Source of the DNA: Cryptomeria japonica
Lineage: Eukaryota > Streptophyta > Pinopsida > Cupressales > Cupressaceae
NCBI RefSeq assembly: GCF_030272615.1
Contig: NC_081406.1
Location: forward strand, 262,536,624 to 262,600,623
Direction: 5' to 3'
DNA length: 64,000 nt
The notes under the pieces were generated by a model. That model saw only the letters and a program-made list of their open reading frames with translations, made no database searches and was not told the origin of the DNA. The position numbers and the translations under genes were made by a program. Shown piece after piece: positions 22,056-32,939 of the stretch (the stretch's first letter is position 1; each line of letters begins with the position of its first letter).

Positions 22056-23775
22056 CTATAGTGGGCTCCCATTGTATCAGTATATGTACCATTGTTGTAT
22101 TGTAGACACCTGCGGGTGATTCTTTTGTAGCCATACGATTCTTTTGACATCATTGTATTATGACACTTTTGATTATATATGAGATGATTCATTTTGCGGC
22201 AGCTATATGCATGTGTACCTTATGTGATGAGATGTTCTTATGTGATGGATGTTTTATGATATGGATGCTTATATGATGCAATGCAATATATTTTTGTTCT
22301 TTTATGTTGTATATGTGATGTCTGATGCAAATGTGAATGTATGTAATGCAAATGAATATGATAATGCAAATGATTATTTACATAATGAAAATGTGAGATG
22401 TGCTAACATGTGTTGTATGCAGGATGTGATGCAATTGTGATATCTATATGTATGTATGAAATGCTTATATGTGGTGATGCAGGTGCAACGACATGAAATG
22501 CAAATGTTTTTGATGTGTCATTATACTCAGTCATGTGATAGCAGGCTACGCAGACTCGAGAAGGATGATGGAAGTCAATCAAGAAAGGGGAATGGAAGAC
22601 AGAAGATATGAACGTGAAAGAGCTTCTTGTGCGTTATCATCATTGAGCTTATTATGGCAAAATAGGTTATGACAATCGAGGCATATGTTCGACCCAGAAA
22701 GTCATTGTACCTGTTTGCATGGAGATAAGACAGTCACAAACAAGGAATGCCCCAGTTCATACTAGACTCACAGTGTCCTCATATCCTTGGACAAGTCATA
22801 GCATTACTAAGAGACAATCCACAGACAGCAAATACAAATAGGTGACGATACCCCATCCTCGCCTTTCTAGTCAAAGACATCCTGGAGATAGAATCTCTAG
22901 TCAAAGACATCCTGGAAAAGCTAAAAGACATGTCACCAAAAAGATAAAATCAAAAGAAAACCAAGACTCGACACCAACATCCACTGTAGTCCTCAAGTTT
23001 AGTGTCTCTTGTCACTTGTTTAAGTCATGTTCAATTGTGGTCACAATGTTCACTTTCACAAAAAGGATAGATAGCACTGAACCATATGTTGTCTGAGTCT
23101 GTTGAAAGATTTGATTTTGTTGAAGCCCATTGTTGCTGCTGTGTCTCATCTGAAACTGATTGAATCCATGAAACTGATACTTTATTGCGGAGAAGATGAA
23201 ACTTTATTGCAGATCTGTGATGCAAATGTTGCTTTATTGCGGATTATGCGCGAATAGACTGAAGGAAGCTGGAAGAAACTGTACTCCTCGAAACATGTGA
23301 TGTTCTCAGTTCCACACCCATCACTAGACGTAGGATTTTGCCTTAGCCACAGATAGGATCTGATTTATTATGGATGGAAAATGGAGATTTATTATGAATG
23401 GCTAACCAATCTTAGGTAGATCAATAACAAGCCATGATGGGAATAGGTAAGTTTATTGTGGATGAATTGGTCGTGAGTGTGTGCAAAGTGAAAGGATGAA
23501 AGTGAATCCTGAAGGAGGGAGGAGCAAAGTCCCTACGCATAGCGCTGGTGACCCAGTTTTCACCATGGTACTTGCCCAGGGCGCCACCGAAGTGGTTTTC
23601 ACCATTGGACGAAATTATTTCTCTTTACTTTTTTGGATTTTTCAATTTTTTTGTGTCACAAGGCGCCTGTTTGCCAGGTTGTCACCAAGTAACGATTTTT
23701 TTGTTTTATAATTTTTATTTTTTTTTGAAATTTTTTGATTTTTTTGCATTTTTCGAATTAGGATATTCTGAAGGG
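22056..23775 (-). other. 3' region of element B between ORF and antisense gene
   Basis: No gene seen. Bases 22200-22500 are rich in ATGTGATG/ATGCAAATG words. 23540-23625 is homologous to 14237-14330 behind the integrase of element A. 23620-23760 is a T-rich stretch. Confidence 0.5.
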
Positions 23776-26700
23776 CTATGTGTAGAACCTGCGAAGGTGC
23801 ATGCTGTTGATAGGATCCTCCAAGGGTTCACCTTCTGTAGTTGAGAGCTGATATGCCCCAGATCCATATGCTACTGTGATGATGTAAGGACCAAGCCAGT
23901 TGGGTTCAAATTTGCCCTTCTTATCTCTGTCTTGTTGATTCTTGGGGTTCTCTCTGAGGACTAAGTCACCTACCTCAAATGTGCGAGGCTTGACTTTGTG
24001 ATTGTAACTGCATTGTTCCCTGACTGAATGATGTGTAGCTTGAGTGACTGTCTTCCTTGATAAAGGAATTGAGATAGAATTACTAGTGTGTGGACTACAC
24101 AGGCCCATATGCGTGTCACCTAAAGAAGTTTGGGCATCACTGATAGCAAAGTCCTTTGAGGAAGCTCCATTAAAGGTCCATGATGTATCGCCAGAAGGGA
24201 ATGGATGTGTGGAACAAGTGGATGAGTTATGAAGGCTTATGATTGCGAAAAGAAGTGAAAGTAGGATAGCATGATGGAGACTTAGGATCAACAAGTATGC
24301 TTTATGACTTGAAATTTTAGAATTTTTGCCCCCAGTTATTTTGATATTAGGGGAGATCATCTCTTGTTCTTTTTTCTTCATGGGATTTTTATCCTTGAAT
24401 TTGATTTTTGCAGAGTCCAATAGCTTTTGATTTTGATTTGTACTAAAGGACTTATCTTTAGTTTTGACTTTTAGTTTTTTCTTTTCAAAGCTTGATTTGT
24501 GATCCCCAATGAGTAAGGGCTTTTCTAATTCTTGTTGATCCAAGTCTGGGAGTGGAGTGGAAATGGAATGAGTGGATGATATGGTAAAGCTATGTGAGTT
24601 CTCAAGAGGGCTGGCGATATGCTCAATAGATTCTTTGCTGGAACCACTCTTAGGACTATGGATATCAAGAGTTGCTTGCACCACTGGAGGAGATTTGCAT
24701 TCAGACTCAGTAGCCACAACACTAGGTGGTTCACACCCAATTCCTTGGTCTTGCATATTGCTTGTAGATTGTTCTTGTCGATTGAATGTCTTAGGAGATA
24801 GTGGGAGTTGATCAACATGAAAGATATACTCACCACGTCCCATGTCTTTAATCTTTAACTTTTCTTTTAGCTCTGTTTGCTTTGATGTAGAAGCTTTTAA
24901 GGATTCTGGATCCACATATGTTGATGAAGGAATAGCTTCGCAATTGACTGGGATTGTTATTTCTGATCTAGGTTGTAGATTGTTGCAATATATGAATGGA
25001 TTTGGATCCGCTTTGACAGTCACTTCAGCTCCATTGTGTGGGACCTTGATACATCGATGATATGTAGATGGTATTGCTCTCATCTCATGAATCCATGGAC
25101 GTCCTAGCAATATGTTGTATGCGAGATCTAAATCAAGGACTTGACAAACCACATCCTTTGTAACTGGCCCAACTCTGAGAGGTAAAATAATTGTGCCTTT
25201 GGATGAACGCTCTTCATCATCATATGCCTTGATGGTAATTTTGTTTGTAGCATTCACAGCTTTGTCGGAATATCCCAATTGTTTAATTGTGCTCAATGTA
25301 CAAATGTTTAGACCAGCTCCTCCATCTATCAGGACTCGCTTTATTCGGTGTTTATGTATGAAGGCTTCAATATGTAGAGGTGCGTTATGAGGCTGACTTA
25401 TGGAGGCGTCATCGGCTTCTGTGAATGTGAGGGAGTGTGGAACGAATAAATATCCCACCATGGCTTGAAACTGGTCCACGTTTAGATCAGTAGGGACAGG
25501 AGTATCTCTCAAGGTTTTGTCAAGGACAGCTTTATGTGCAGGAGATATACGTAAAAGCTCAAGAATAGAGATGAGTGCGGGTGTTTTCCCTAATTGCTCT
25601 ACAAGGTCGTACTCAGGCTTAGTTGATGAAAGATTTGTATTCTTAGTAGAGGTACCTGACAATGTGATCTTACCTCGACGAGTTGTAACATGACATTCAG
25701 AGGTAGATGCGGACGAAGATCCCACACCTTTTAGGACAATTTTGGGTCTTTGAGAAGAATTCTCAGGATTTTTATTTTTGATAGTAATGGTAGAAATATG
25801 ATTGTCCATTGAGATGTGATTAATAGTGGAATCATAATTGTAAGATGCTCTAGTGTAATTGGCTTGATCATCTGTGACTTTGCCTTTTCCCTTGTCATGT
25901 TTTGGGAATGGTTCCTTAAACACCTCATGCTCTTGGTTAGATGAATGTCCCTCAATCTCAATATCTCCTCTGTCAATGAGATCTTGTACAATGTTTTTCA
26001 ATCGATGGCAATTACTTGTCTTATGACCCTTGCTCTTATGAAATTCGCAAAATTCATCATCATTCCACCAATTCGGTTTTACCTTTGGTTCATATGGAGG
26101 AAAATCTGGGACCGTAATCACTTTGTTTGCTACAAGCTTTTTGAATACTGATTCAAGTGGTTCTCCCAATGGAGTATACTTCCTTCGTGGTTTAGCAGCC
26201 GTTTGATTGTTCACTTGATTGTTGGTAGAACTTGATCCAGAAAAGACGAACTTTGGTCTCACTGTGTTGGCATCAACAACACCATCATTAACCGTGTTCT
26301 TGTTCTTGTTCCAAAATTTTGGTTTGTCCTTTCCTTTGAAGTCCTCTTTGTTTTCTTTGAATAGCTTGATAACTCCTTGTTCAATTAAGACCTTTTCTGT
26401 TGCTAGGCCCTTTTCAATGACATCCTTGAATGTAGACAAACAAGCTTTTCTGAGATCATAGCCAATAGCTTTATTAACGTTTTGTGTGAACATCTCCACC
26501 ATTTGTTTTTGCGGAATTTCGCAAGAGCATCTGCTAGCTAAGTTTCTCCATCTCTGTAAAAATGACGCAAAAGATTCTCCTTCCTTTTGTTTAGTATTGC
26601 ACAAGGTAGTAACTGAGACATCTGTTTCTATGTTGTAGGAGAAATGCTGAATGAATGCCTCTGCTAAGTCGCCCCATGACTTAATACCAGGAGGTAATTG

Positions 26701-27870
26701 AGAAAACCATTCCATCGCTTGATCGCCTAAGCTCTGTGGGAACAACCTCATTAAGTATGTTTCTTCTGCGGCTACCTCAATGCAAGCTGTGAAGAATTGT
26801 CTTATGTGTGCCTTGGGGTCTCCTCTCCCTCTATATTTGTCGAATTTTGGTGTTACAAAGTGTGGAGGAAATGGAGGCATTGGAATGCTCTTATCGAAGG
26901 GATAAGGGCATATATCTCTCATAGTATATGTGGGTTTTGATGTGCCCATGTCTTCCACTTTCTTTTGTAGATCTCTAATTTGTTGCTCCAAATTATTTTT
27001 GGGAGGAGATGGATTTCTTGTAGCATATCCCATGATTGAAACACCCATTTGAGGAGGAACTTGTTGCATATATGGATGATACTGATCGTAGACATGTCCA
27101 TATGGAGGTCTATATTGTTGCGACATATATGGAGCACTTGGCATAATTTCTTGTTGGGGGACCCCATATCTGTTTTGCGTATATAAACCATATTCAATAG
27201 GCCTTTCATTTTCCATTGTGTTGCCCCCAATTTTGACATGAGGTCTCCTTGTGTCAAAATTTTGAGGATGTCCTTGAGTATCCACTTGTCTTAATTGACC
27301 CATATCTTGAGCATGTGTTTGAGCATAAGGCCTCCATGATGGTCTTTGAGTGTAAGTATCATATATTTGAGCTTGTGTATGTGGGATTGCTGGTTTTTGA
27401 AGCAAAACTGATGGTGACTCCGGCATCATATTATTTGGTCCTCCACTATTTGGTCTCCTTTGATCCATGTTATGTTGAGTTTGTTGTGAAGGTCTACCTT
27501 CCATAAGTTGAGATAAGTCAAAATCATGCGGTATTTTAGCTCCACTTTGTGCCATCATGTTTAGAAAGTATTGACGATCTCTCCTCATTATCTCTTCAAC
27601 CAATCTATTGAATTGAGGATCCATTATAGATTCTTGTATGTCTGCTGATAGTATTGAAGAGTTGTCAACATTGTCATTGTGTGTAGTATTGTTGTTTATA
27701 GCGTTTGCGCTTTCCACATTTGGATTGTTTCTATAAACATTCATGTCTGGTAATGTAGTGTGCTCAGGATTGTAGAATAGATCATTGTCATACTCATAAG
27801 AACTCATGTTGGCGGACCCTTGAGCTTCTTTAGCTTTTCTCCTAGATTTTTGAAGACGGGTTTCAACCAT
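23776..27870 (-). CDS. gag: Gag-protease polyprotein fused to integrase C-terminal tail (element B)
   Basis: An intact 1364-codon ORF. Residues 1-330: N/Q/P/Y-rich matrix-like region. About 335-500: Retrotrans_gag domain (PKFDKYRGRGDPKAHIRQF, LMRLFPQSLGDQAMEWF). About 607-622: zinc-knuckle-like CEFHKSKGHKTSNCHRLK. About 840-930: aspartic protease with VLIDGGAGLNIC and ending LLGRPWIHEM. About 930-1190: K-rich linker. About 1191-1213: a hydrophobic run (AYLLILSLHHAILLSLLFAI) that could span a membrane. About 1286-1364: the integrase C-terminal block FEVGDLVLREN to MHLRRFYT. RT, RNases H and the integrase zinc and DDE domains are missing between protease and tail, yet the frame is open. It resembles gag-only non-autonomous elements (TR-GAG type), which use another element's polymerase. 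Confidence 0.92.
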   Translation of the reverse strand: MVETRLQKSRRKAKEAQGSANMSSYEYDNDLFYNPEHTTLPDMNVYRNNPNVESANAINNNTTHNDNVDNSSILSADIQESIMDPQFNRLVEEIMRRDRQYFLNMMAQSGAKIPHDFDLSQLMEGRPSQQTQHNMDQRRPNSGGPNNMMPESPSVLLQKPAIPHTQAQIYDTYTQRPSWRPYAQTHAQDMGQLRQVDTQGHPQNFDTRRPHVKIGGNTMENERPIEYGLYTQNRYGVPQQEIMPSAPYMSQQYRPPYGHVYDQYHPYMQQVPPQMGVSIMGYATRNPSPPKNNLEQQIRDLQKKVEDMGTSKPTYTMRDICPYPFDKSIPMPPFPPHFVTPKFDKYRGRGDPKAHIRQFFTACIEVAAEETYLMRLFPQSLGDQAMEWFSQLPPGIKSWGDLAEAFIQHFSYNIETDVSVTTLCNTKQKEGESFASFLQRWRNLASRCSCEIPQKQMVEMFTQNVNKAIGYDLRKACLSTFKDVIEKGLATEKVLIEQGVIKLFKENKEDFKGKDKPKFWNKNKNTVNDGVVDANTVRPKFVFSGSSSTNNQVNNQTAAKPRRKYTPLGEPLESVFKKLVANKVITVPDFPPYEPKVKPNWWNDDEFCEFHKSKGHKTSNCHRLKNIVQDLIDRGDIEIEGHSSNQEHEVFKEPFPKHDKGKGKVTDDQANYTRASYNYDSTINHISMDNHISTITIKNKNPENSSQRPKIVLKGVGSSSASTSECHVTTRRGKITLSGTSTKNTNLSSTKPEYDLVEQLGKTPALISILELLRISPAHKAVLDKTLRDTPVPTDLNVDQFQAMVGYLFVPHSLTFTEADDASISQPHNAPLHIEAFIHKHRIKRVLIDGGAGLNICTLSTIKQLGYSDKAVNATNKITIKAYDDEERSSKGTIILPLRVGPVTKDVVCQVLDLDLAYNILLGRPWIHEMRAIPSTYHRCIKVPHNGAEVTVKADPNPFIYCNNLQPRSEITIPVNCEAIPSSTYVDPESLKASTSKQTELKEKLKIKDMGRGEYIFHVDQLPLSPKTFNRQEQSTSNMQDQGIGCEPPSVVATESECKSPPVVQATLDIHSPKSGSSKESIEHIASPLENSHSFTISSTHSISTPLPDLDQQELEKPLLIGDHKSSFEKKKLKVKTKDKSFSTNQNQKLLDSAKIKFKDKNPMKKKEQEMISPNIKITGGKNSKISSHKAYLLILSLHHAILLSLLFAIISLHNSSTCSTHPFPSGDTSWTFNGASSKDFAISDAQTSLGDTHMGLCSPHTSNSISIPLSRKTVTQATHHSVREQCSYNHKVKPRTFEVGDLVLRENPKNQQDRDKKGKFEPNWLGPYIITVAYGSGAYQLSTTEGEPLEDPINSMHLRRFYT

Positions 27871-28360
27871 GAACTAGGTGTTAGACCAAGATGTGAAAGA
27901 CTAGATGAAAAGTGAAAAGAGTATGGAAGACCAAGAGTTGTATGGAGTGTAAATGAATCTTGAGGTGTACTTGCAATGTCCAAAGTGTAAGACCAAGTAT
28001 GTAAGTAGTAGAGTAGGTGTGACTTACAAAGAGAGGATAGTTTCTCTTGATGAGGTAAGCTGACCTTGACTCTAAGTAAGACCAAATGAAACCCAAAGGT
28101 AAGAAACCTTGATGAGGGATCACTTAGCAAAGTGTAGTAGTATGTAGTGTGTTGACAAAGTATGATGAGGACAAGCAAGTGACCTTTTGACTCAAGTTTA
28201 GACAAGTATGAATGTAAAATGAGATGTGAAGCAATGATGGACTATGTGAGACCCTAGAACAGGCTGAATGCTAGATTAAACCTGAAGAGATAACCTAGGA
28301 AGCTCAAGTATGCCGAAACTGATTTTCTTTGTTTGTTTGACTGTTAAAATTTTCAAATCC

Positions 28361-28655
28361 TGACATAGACGCCTCTGTATACTTCACAGACGCGGTTTTA
28401 AGACACAGACGCTACTCTGTTTAACGCAGACGTGATTCTGAGATTTTCCTGTTGATGTTTGCTGGGACTGTAACAGTTTTTTTGCAATTGTGGACACAGA
28501 CGCTTCTGTATACTTCACAGACGCGATTCCCGGACACAGACGTGTCTCTGCTCGACACAGACGCTGATAAAAACACAGACGCTATTCTGTACTTCACAGA
28601 CGCGTTTATCCTACACAGACGCAGTTTGAACAGACACAGACGCGTTTCTGTAACC
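28361..28655. repeat. Cluster of about twelve ACAGACGC motifs (gag-proximal)
   Basis: ACAGACGC or ACAGACGT recurs every 15-40 bp. Many copies are followed within 2-5 bases by TCTGT, giving small inverted repeats ACAGA..TCTGT (for example ACAGACGCTTCTGT and ACAGACGCTATTCTGT). A matching cluster is at 29857-30114. Confidence 0.85.
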
Positions 28656-29856
28656 TTAGTGCAATCTTTCCTATCTGTGAAGTTGTTTTGTTGTGACCAA
28701 ATCTGATTGTTCGACTGTTTTTCATGACAAGAGGACACAGTGTTGATGACCCAATGTTTGCAGACTGTTTAGACTCCAAAAAGTGTGTTGTTTGATGTAA
28801 AAAGTTTTTGCATACACTTGAAGACACAAAAGACACAATGTTTTGCTGTTTTGTTTTTGAGTGTTTGAATGTTTATCATAAGTCAAGCACAATTCTTATG
28901 GCTGGCCAAGACAATAGTTGTTGATCCCACATGGGGTTTTACCCCCGAGGCTACGCTATTCAGAGCGGATACTTAGATGCTTGACCTCACTGGCTCCACC
29001 CTCGGCACTCACTTCTCGGGTCAGCCAAGCATCAGTCCCCATGAAAACTCCCCATCGCGAACTTTGTATCTCTACTAAGAACCGTATGTGTGTGGGCCGC
29101 TACCAGAGGTCCGACCTCCTGCCCCAACAACTAGAAGGATTTGGGCCTCTAAAACAAAATGGTGCTAGTAAGGGCATCCGCTCGTGTGGCCATACATGCG
29201 GCACTTTCAGCTCTGTAAATACAGAAGGCTCCCAGCCGGTAGGGGTTACGCCCTACAACTGATCAAATAAATTTGATCAAACGGGTTTATGGGGAGACAT
29301 AGTGTCGGTATGAACTAATCAGCACACGTTATTCATAGTTTTCACCATGAATACATTTGACTATAGTGGTTTGGATGAGGTGGGTTTTCCTCGCTACCAC
29401 TTGGGTCGTTCTCTTCTCACTAGTAGTCCTAATGACCACACGGGAAGACAGGCCCTCTAAAGAGTAAACAAAAAGAGCCTATTGCTCAAGACACAAAAGA
29501 CAATGATTCAATTTTAGTGCACCAATTGAAGTGTTTGCTAAGCTATGAAAACAAGGCACACAATAAAAATTACAAAACCCTAGCTAAGGCCCTGCAACAA
29601 AATTGTTAGTAGTTTGGGTTGTTTCAAATGATAACCCCTTCCTGCAAGCACACAAGTTAGGTAAATTTTAGAAAACCCAAAAAGACTTTGTGAAAAGGGG
29701 CCTTCAACAAAAACGTATTTGCCTCCAAAGCAAGCTGCACAAACCAGGTTAGCTAGATCTGCAAAGGTTAGTCGAAAATAAACCAGATCTGAAACCCTAA
29801 GTACAAAATCCGAAAACCCGAATCAAAGAAACTTGAAAAATTTGCAAAACAGAAAG

Positions 29857-30114
29857 CACAGACGCGTTTATACCAGACGCAGACGCGTCTGAACTACACA
29901 GACGCGGTTCTGTAGTTCGCAGACGCGATCAAAGGTCACAGACGTGACTTCTGGACGCAGACGCGATAATATCAGTCACAGACGCGATTAAAATTCTCAG
30001 ACGCGATTCCAGAAACCTGCAAAAATAAAAATCTGGCAAAAACACAGGCGCGATTAAAGATATCACAGACGCTTCTGAAACACAAAAACGCGATCCGAAC
30101 ACTCGCAGACGCGG
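29857..30114. repeat. Cluster of about eleven ACAGACGCG motifs (primer-site-proximal)
   Basis: Same motif family and spacing as 28361-28655, mostly as CAGACGCGATT or CAGACGCGGTTCTGT. It ends about 90 bp inside the primer site, so it lies at the start of the genomic RNA. Confidence 0.85.
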
Positions 30115-30204
30115 AAAAAAACTAAAATGTCGTCGAAATCGTCCGATCTGCAACTTCAAAAATGCAAAATCTGCAACAAAAAAATGTTAAATGCAAAGGG
30201 ACAA

Positions 30205-30224
30205 GAGTCCCACCAGGCGTGCCA
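30205..30224 (-). other. Primer binding site of element B
   Basis: On the plus strand GAGTCCCACCAGGCGTGCCA, separated from the LTR by AAA. The plus strand looks like a tRNA 3' end: part of a T loop (GAGT), T stem CCCACC, acceptor strand AGGCGTG and CCA. I cannot name the tRNA. Confidence 0.65.
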
Positions 30225-30227
30225 AAA

Positions 30228-31008
30228 TGTATATGGTGAAAATGGATACAATAATAACAATATTGAAAGGCTAAAATGAATCCAACCACTAAACCCTAGC
30301 CTAACAACAACAAAGATCCACCATAACATATGAAGATAACCTAAGACAATGCAAAATAACTCAAAATCACAAAGATTATACCATCACATGTCCAATAGGG
30401 TTTTGATCTCCATTCTTCCTATCTCCATTGATCTTGTTTGATATGCTTGCTCTTAGATTTTTGTATGCACAAGAGCTCAACAAAGAACGGAATGTGGTTG
30501 CAAGTAGGATCGTAGTGTAGCAAGTTGCATGAAAGATCATTAGCATGAGTGATTAGGGTTTGACAATGAAGAAAGCATCTCCTTAAATAGAAGACACAAT
30601 AAGAAATGGAGGGTTAAGATTGAGAGGTGTAAAAAGAGAGGTCGGCTAGGATTAGAGGGTAGGTAAAAGAAATACCAAAATAATGAAAGGGGTAGGTAGT
30701 GTATGAATTAAGAGATGAATGACATGTGTCATGGGTAGAAAAAGCTAATGAATTAATTAAATAAATAAAGATTTATTTAATTAATAGAAGAAGTAGGACA
30801 ATTAAATAAATAAAATATTTATTTAATTTAGGAAAGGGATAATTTAAATAAATAAATGTATTTATTTAAATGAGAAATAAGGCTAGAAGAGGATAAATGA
30901 ATTAATTAAATAAAAAAAAAATTATTTAATTAATAGAAGAATTAGGCTTAGATAATTAAATAAATAAAATATTTATTTAATTAAACATGACAATTTTGAG
31001 TGTCTACA
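30228..31008 (-). repeat. 5' LTR of element B
   Basis: 781 bp. In sense (minus) orientation it contains TCTATTTAAGG (about 30582-30592), a TATA-like box that would drive the element transcript. The primer site lies three bases inside the element from its end. Confidence 0.95.
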
Positions 31009-31013
31009 GGAGC
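31009..31013. repeat. Target-site duplication of element B (right)
   Basis: GGAGC directly after the right LTR, followed by the resumed exon (TACAAACTC). Confidence 0.93.
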
Positions 31014-32939
31014 TACAAACTCTTTAGGCGGCCACAACATTGACTGGTGCCATCATCCAGCATGGGACATCATTAGCACACCCTATTGTATTGGATGATG
31101 AGCCATTAGAGGGCGACAAAGAGCCCATCGAGCATATGTGTGTTAGTTGCTCAGGGATATGCTCGGGGATAGATGATGCAGCCGGTGCAGATGGATACTC
31201 ATATCATCTATGCACGATTTGTGGTTGTAGATGTCAGGCTCACACGGTTGAGGATGTTGCGCTGACAAATGAGTTGATGGACATGGTGTTTGCCCATGAG
31301 ACACAGACACATGTGTGTTGATTTGAATTCATAACATTTTATTTATCAGTCACTTGAATTTTGTAATTACATAAATGAATTTTCATTTATACATCGATTT
31401 AAATTGAGACAAATAATATGCATTTCAGAATGCAGCAGCGGTATCCCATACACCTCCCCGAGTTACCATAGCTGCAACTTCGACGCCTGAGGTATAAATT
31501 TTGTAACATGTTAAAATAAAATAGTACACTTTGAATTCAAAAAAATACAAGATATACTAACTATCTTTAATGCTTGGTCCAATTTTTGGTTTGTAGGTGT
31601 TGACAGGGGACGAAATGTCCCAGATTGATGACATCATGCTCTCAGCGATCGATTTTGGCCTACAAGGCTATACGGTATGATATTTTGTACAACTCTTTTT
31701 ATGTATTGTTTTGATGGAATATGCAAGTCATTTCATTTTAGATTTTTAAAATTATGTTTAATTTATTATTTGTACTAATATCACATGTTAATTTTGTGTT
31801 TTTAGGGTACCCCCTCCACGTCTAGGGCTCGTCCTAAGAAAAAGAATTCCTCGAAGATGCCAAAACGTGTGAAGAAGGTAATTGAACACATTTTTAGTTG
31901 TACAATTGTTTGAAAATGTTGAAATCAAGTATTAGTTGGGGTTTGTAGATTGATTAGTGTTTTTTGTCTATTTTACATGTACAACGGCCATTGAGCTTTG
32001 TGGATATGTTGAATGCACCTGATTCGCCCGCGGATCAAGAGAGGGCGGAGGTATGTATCTCTACTTTATTTTCTTGATTTCATGATTATATGCACGTGTA
32101 CATGTGAACTTGTGATATATTATAATCTTATAATTTTTTCATACAGGAAATATCCATACCTATTTCGTCAATGGCAAACCCTCCTCGCACTGGAGAAGCA
32201 TCTCAGGATCCGGTACACTTTTGTTTGATATGTAAAATTAATTGTTTTCAACCTTCAATACTTATCATTATATTAATTGTATTTAATCTTTGTACATTTT
32301 TTGTATAGGTAATAGCGTCAGTTTCTACATCGATGGCGAGCCATCCTCAGTCCATTGGAGAAGCATCTCAGGCACAGATACGTCATTGTTCTCTATATTA
32401 TACTTTTTAAGTGTTTTTGATATATTTATGTTAGTACATTGTATTAATTGTACATTTAATCTACAATAGACTCCTTCGCGGTACGGCCATAACGTGGATC
32501 AATTTAAGTTTGTCTTCAAAAAAACTCCTAAGAGTGACAAGGAGAGGAGAGCAAAGACATTAGCTCCTGGATCAGCCGATGAGGTAATCTACATTTCAAT
32601 TGCAAAGGAATTAAAGTTAAATGCATAGTTATGATATTAATTGTGAACTATTTTCTACAAAAGAATTCTAACTTGGCTTTTGAATTGTGGTTTTGCAGCC
32701 ATCTACAGAGTCATGTACTGCGCCAAAGAGGCTTGATTTTGATGATCCACCAGAAGTTTAGGATCATATAGTGTTAGTTTTGGTCATAGAATGACCAATA
32801 CATGTAGATATATTCTACATTTTTATTGTATATCGATTTGGACATGGCATATGCCACATTTTTGTAATACTTGTATTGACTTGGCAGACATGCCTTTTTT
32901 TATAAATATAAATATCGATATTCGATCCAATAAATGTGT

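Larger units (their letters stand above)
27871..30227 (-). other. Leader of element B
   Basis: 2.36 kb between primer site and gag, with no gene supported on the sense strand. It holds two clusters of CACAGACGCG-type motifs and, at about 29385-29465, the block shared with the element A leader. Confidence 0.7.
18356..31008 (-). mobile_element. Element B: complete non-autonomous Tat-type gypsy element
   Basis: Two 781-bp LTRs start TGTATATGG and end GTGTCTACA on the plus strand. They are flanked by the same 5 bp GGAGC (18351-18355 and 31009-31013), and the interrupted exon reads through when one copy is removed. The minus strand is the sense strand: the polypurine tract lies beside the left LTR and the primer site beside the right one. 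The internal 11.1 kb contains, in sense order, a 2.36-kb leader, a 1364-codon ORF with gag, protease and integrase tail only, a 3' region, and an antisense PMD gene. RT, both RNases H, integrase zinc and DDE domains are absent. By eye the LTRs differ at only about four positions, so the insertion is young. Confidence 0.93.
17482..32761 (+). pseudogene. Multi-exon accessory gene, split by element B
   Basis: Exons: 17482-17491 (ATG GAT CAA G), 17606-18355 continuing after the insertion at 31014-31312, then 31429-31491, 31597-31674, 31806-31877, 31985-32050, 32147-32212, 32309-32377, 32470-32583 and 32699-32761 (stop TAG). All exons from 31429 on are multiples of three with phase-0 introns. Features in order: a PPENPQEQPNA repeat; a WGSFRDRCRQFYANG region of unknown fold; a Cys/His cluster (CVSCSGIC ... 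CTICGCRCQAH) at about 31138-31247, possibly a zinc ribbon; a basic, NLS-like RPKKKNSSKMPKRVKK; and two related exons both containing GEASQ. TAA 17623, TAG 17734, TAA 17881 and TAG 31025 all look like mutated Gln codons. One acceptor reads AA instead of AG (31983-31984) and one donor AT instead of GT (32378). I do not recognise the family. A DNA-binding partner of the transposase is a guess. Confidence 0.6.

Noticed and set aside
24235-24300. An env-like gene in element B
   Set aside because: A single hydrophobic segment within the gag ORF, no signal peptide, cleavage site or separate ORF.
28452-28836. ORFs on both strands over the ACAGACGC cluster
   Set aside because: Open because of the repeated motif; mirrored on both strands, hence not coding.
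28918-29262. 114-codon plus-strand ORF in the element B leader
   Set aside because: No domain, antisense to the transcript, partly overlaps the conserved leader zone; not supportable as a gene.
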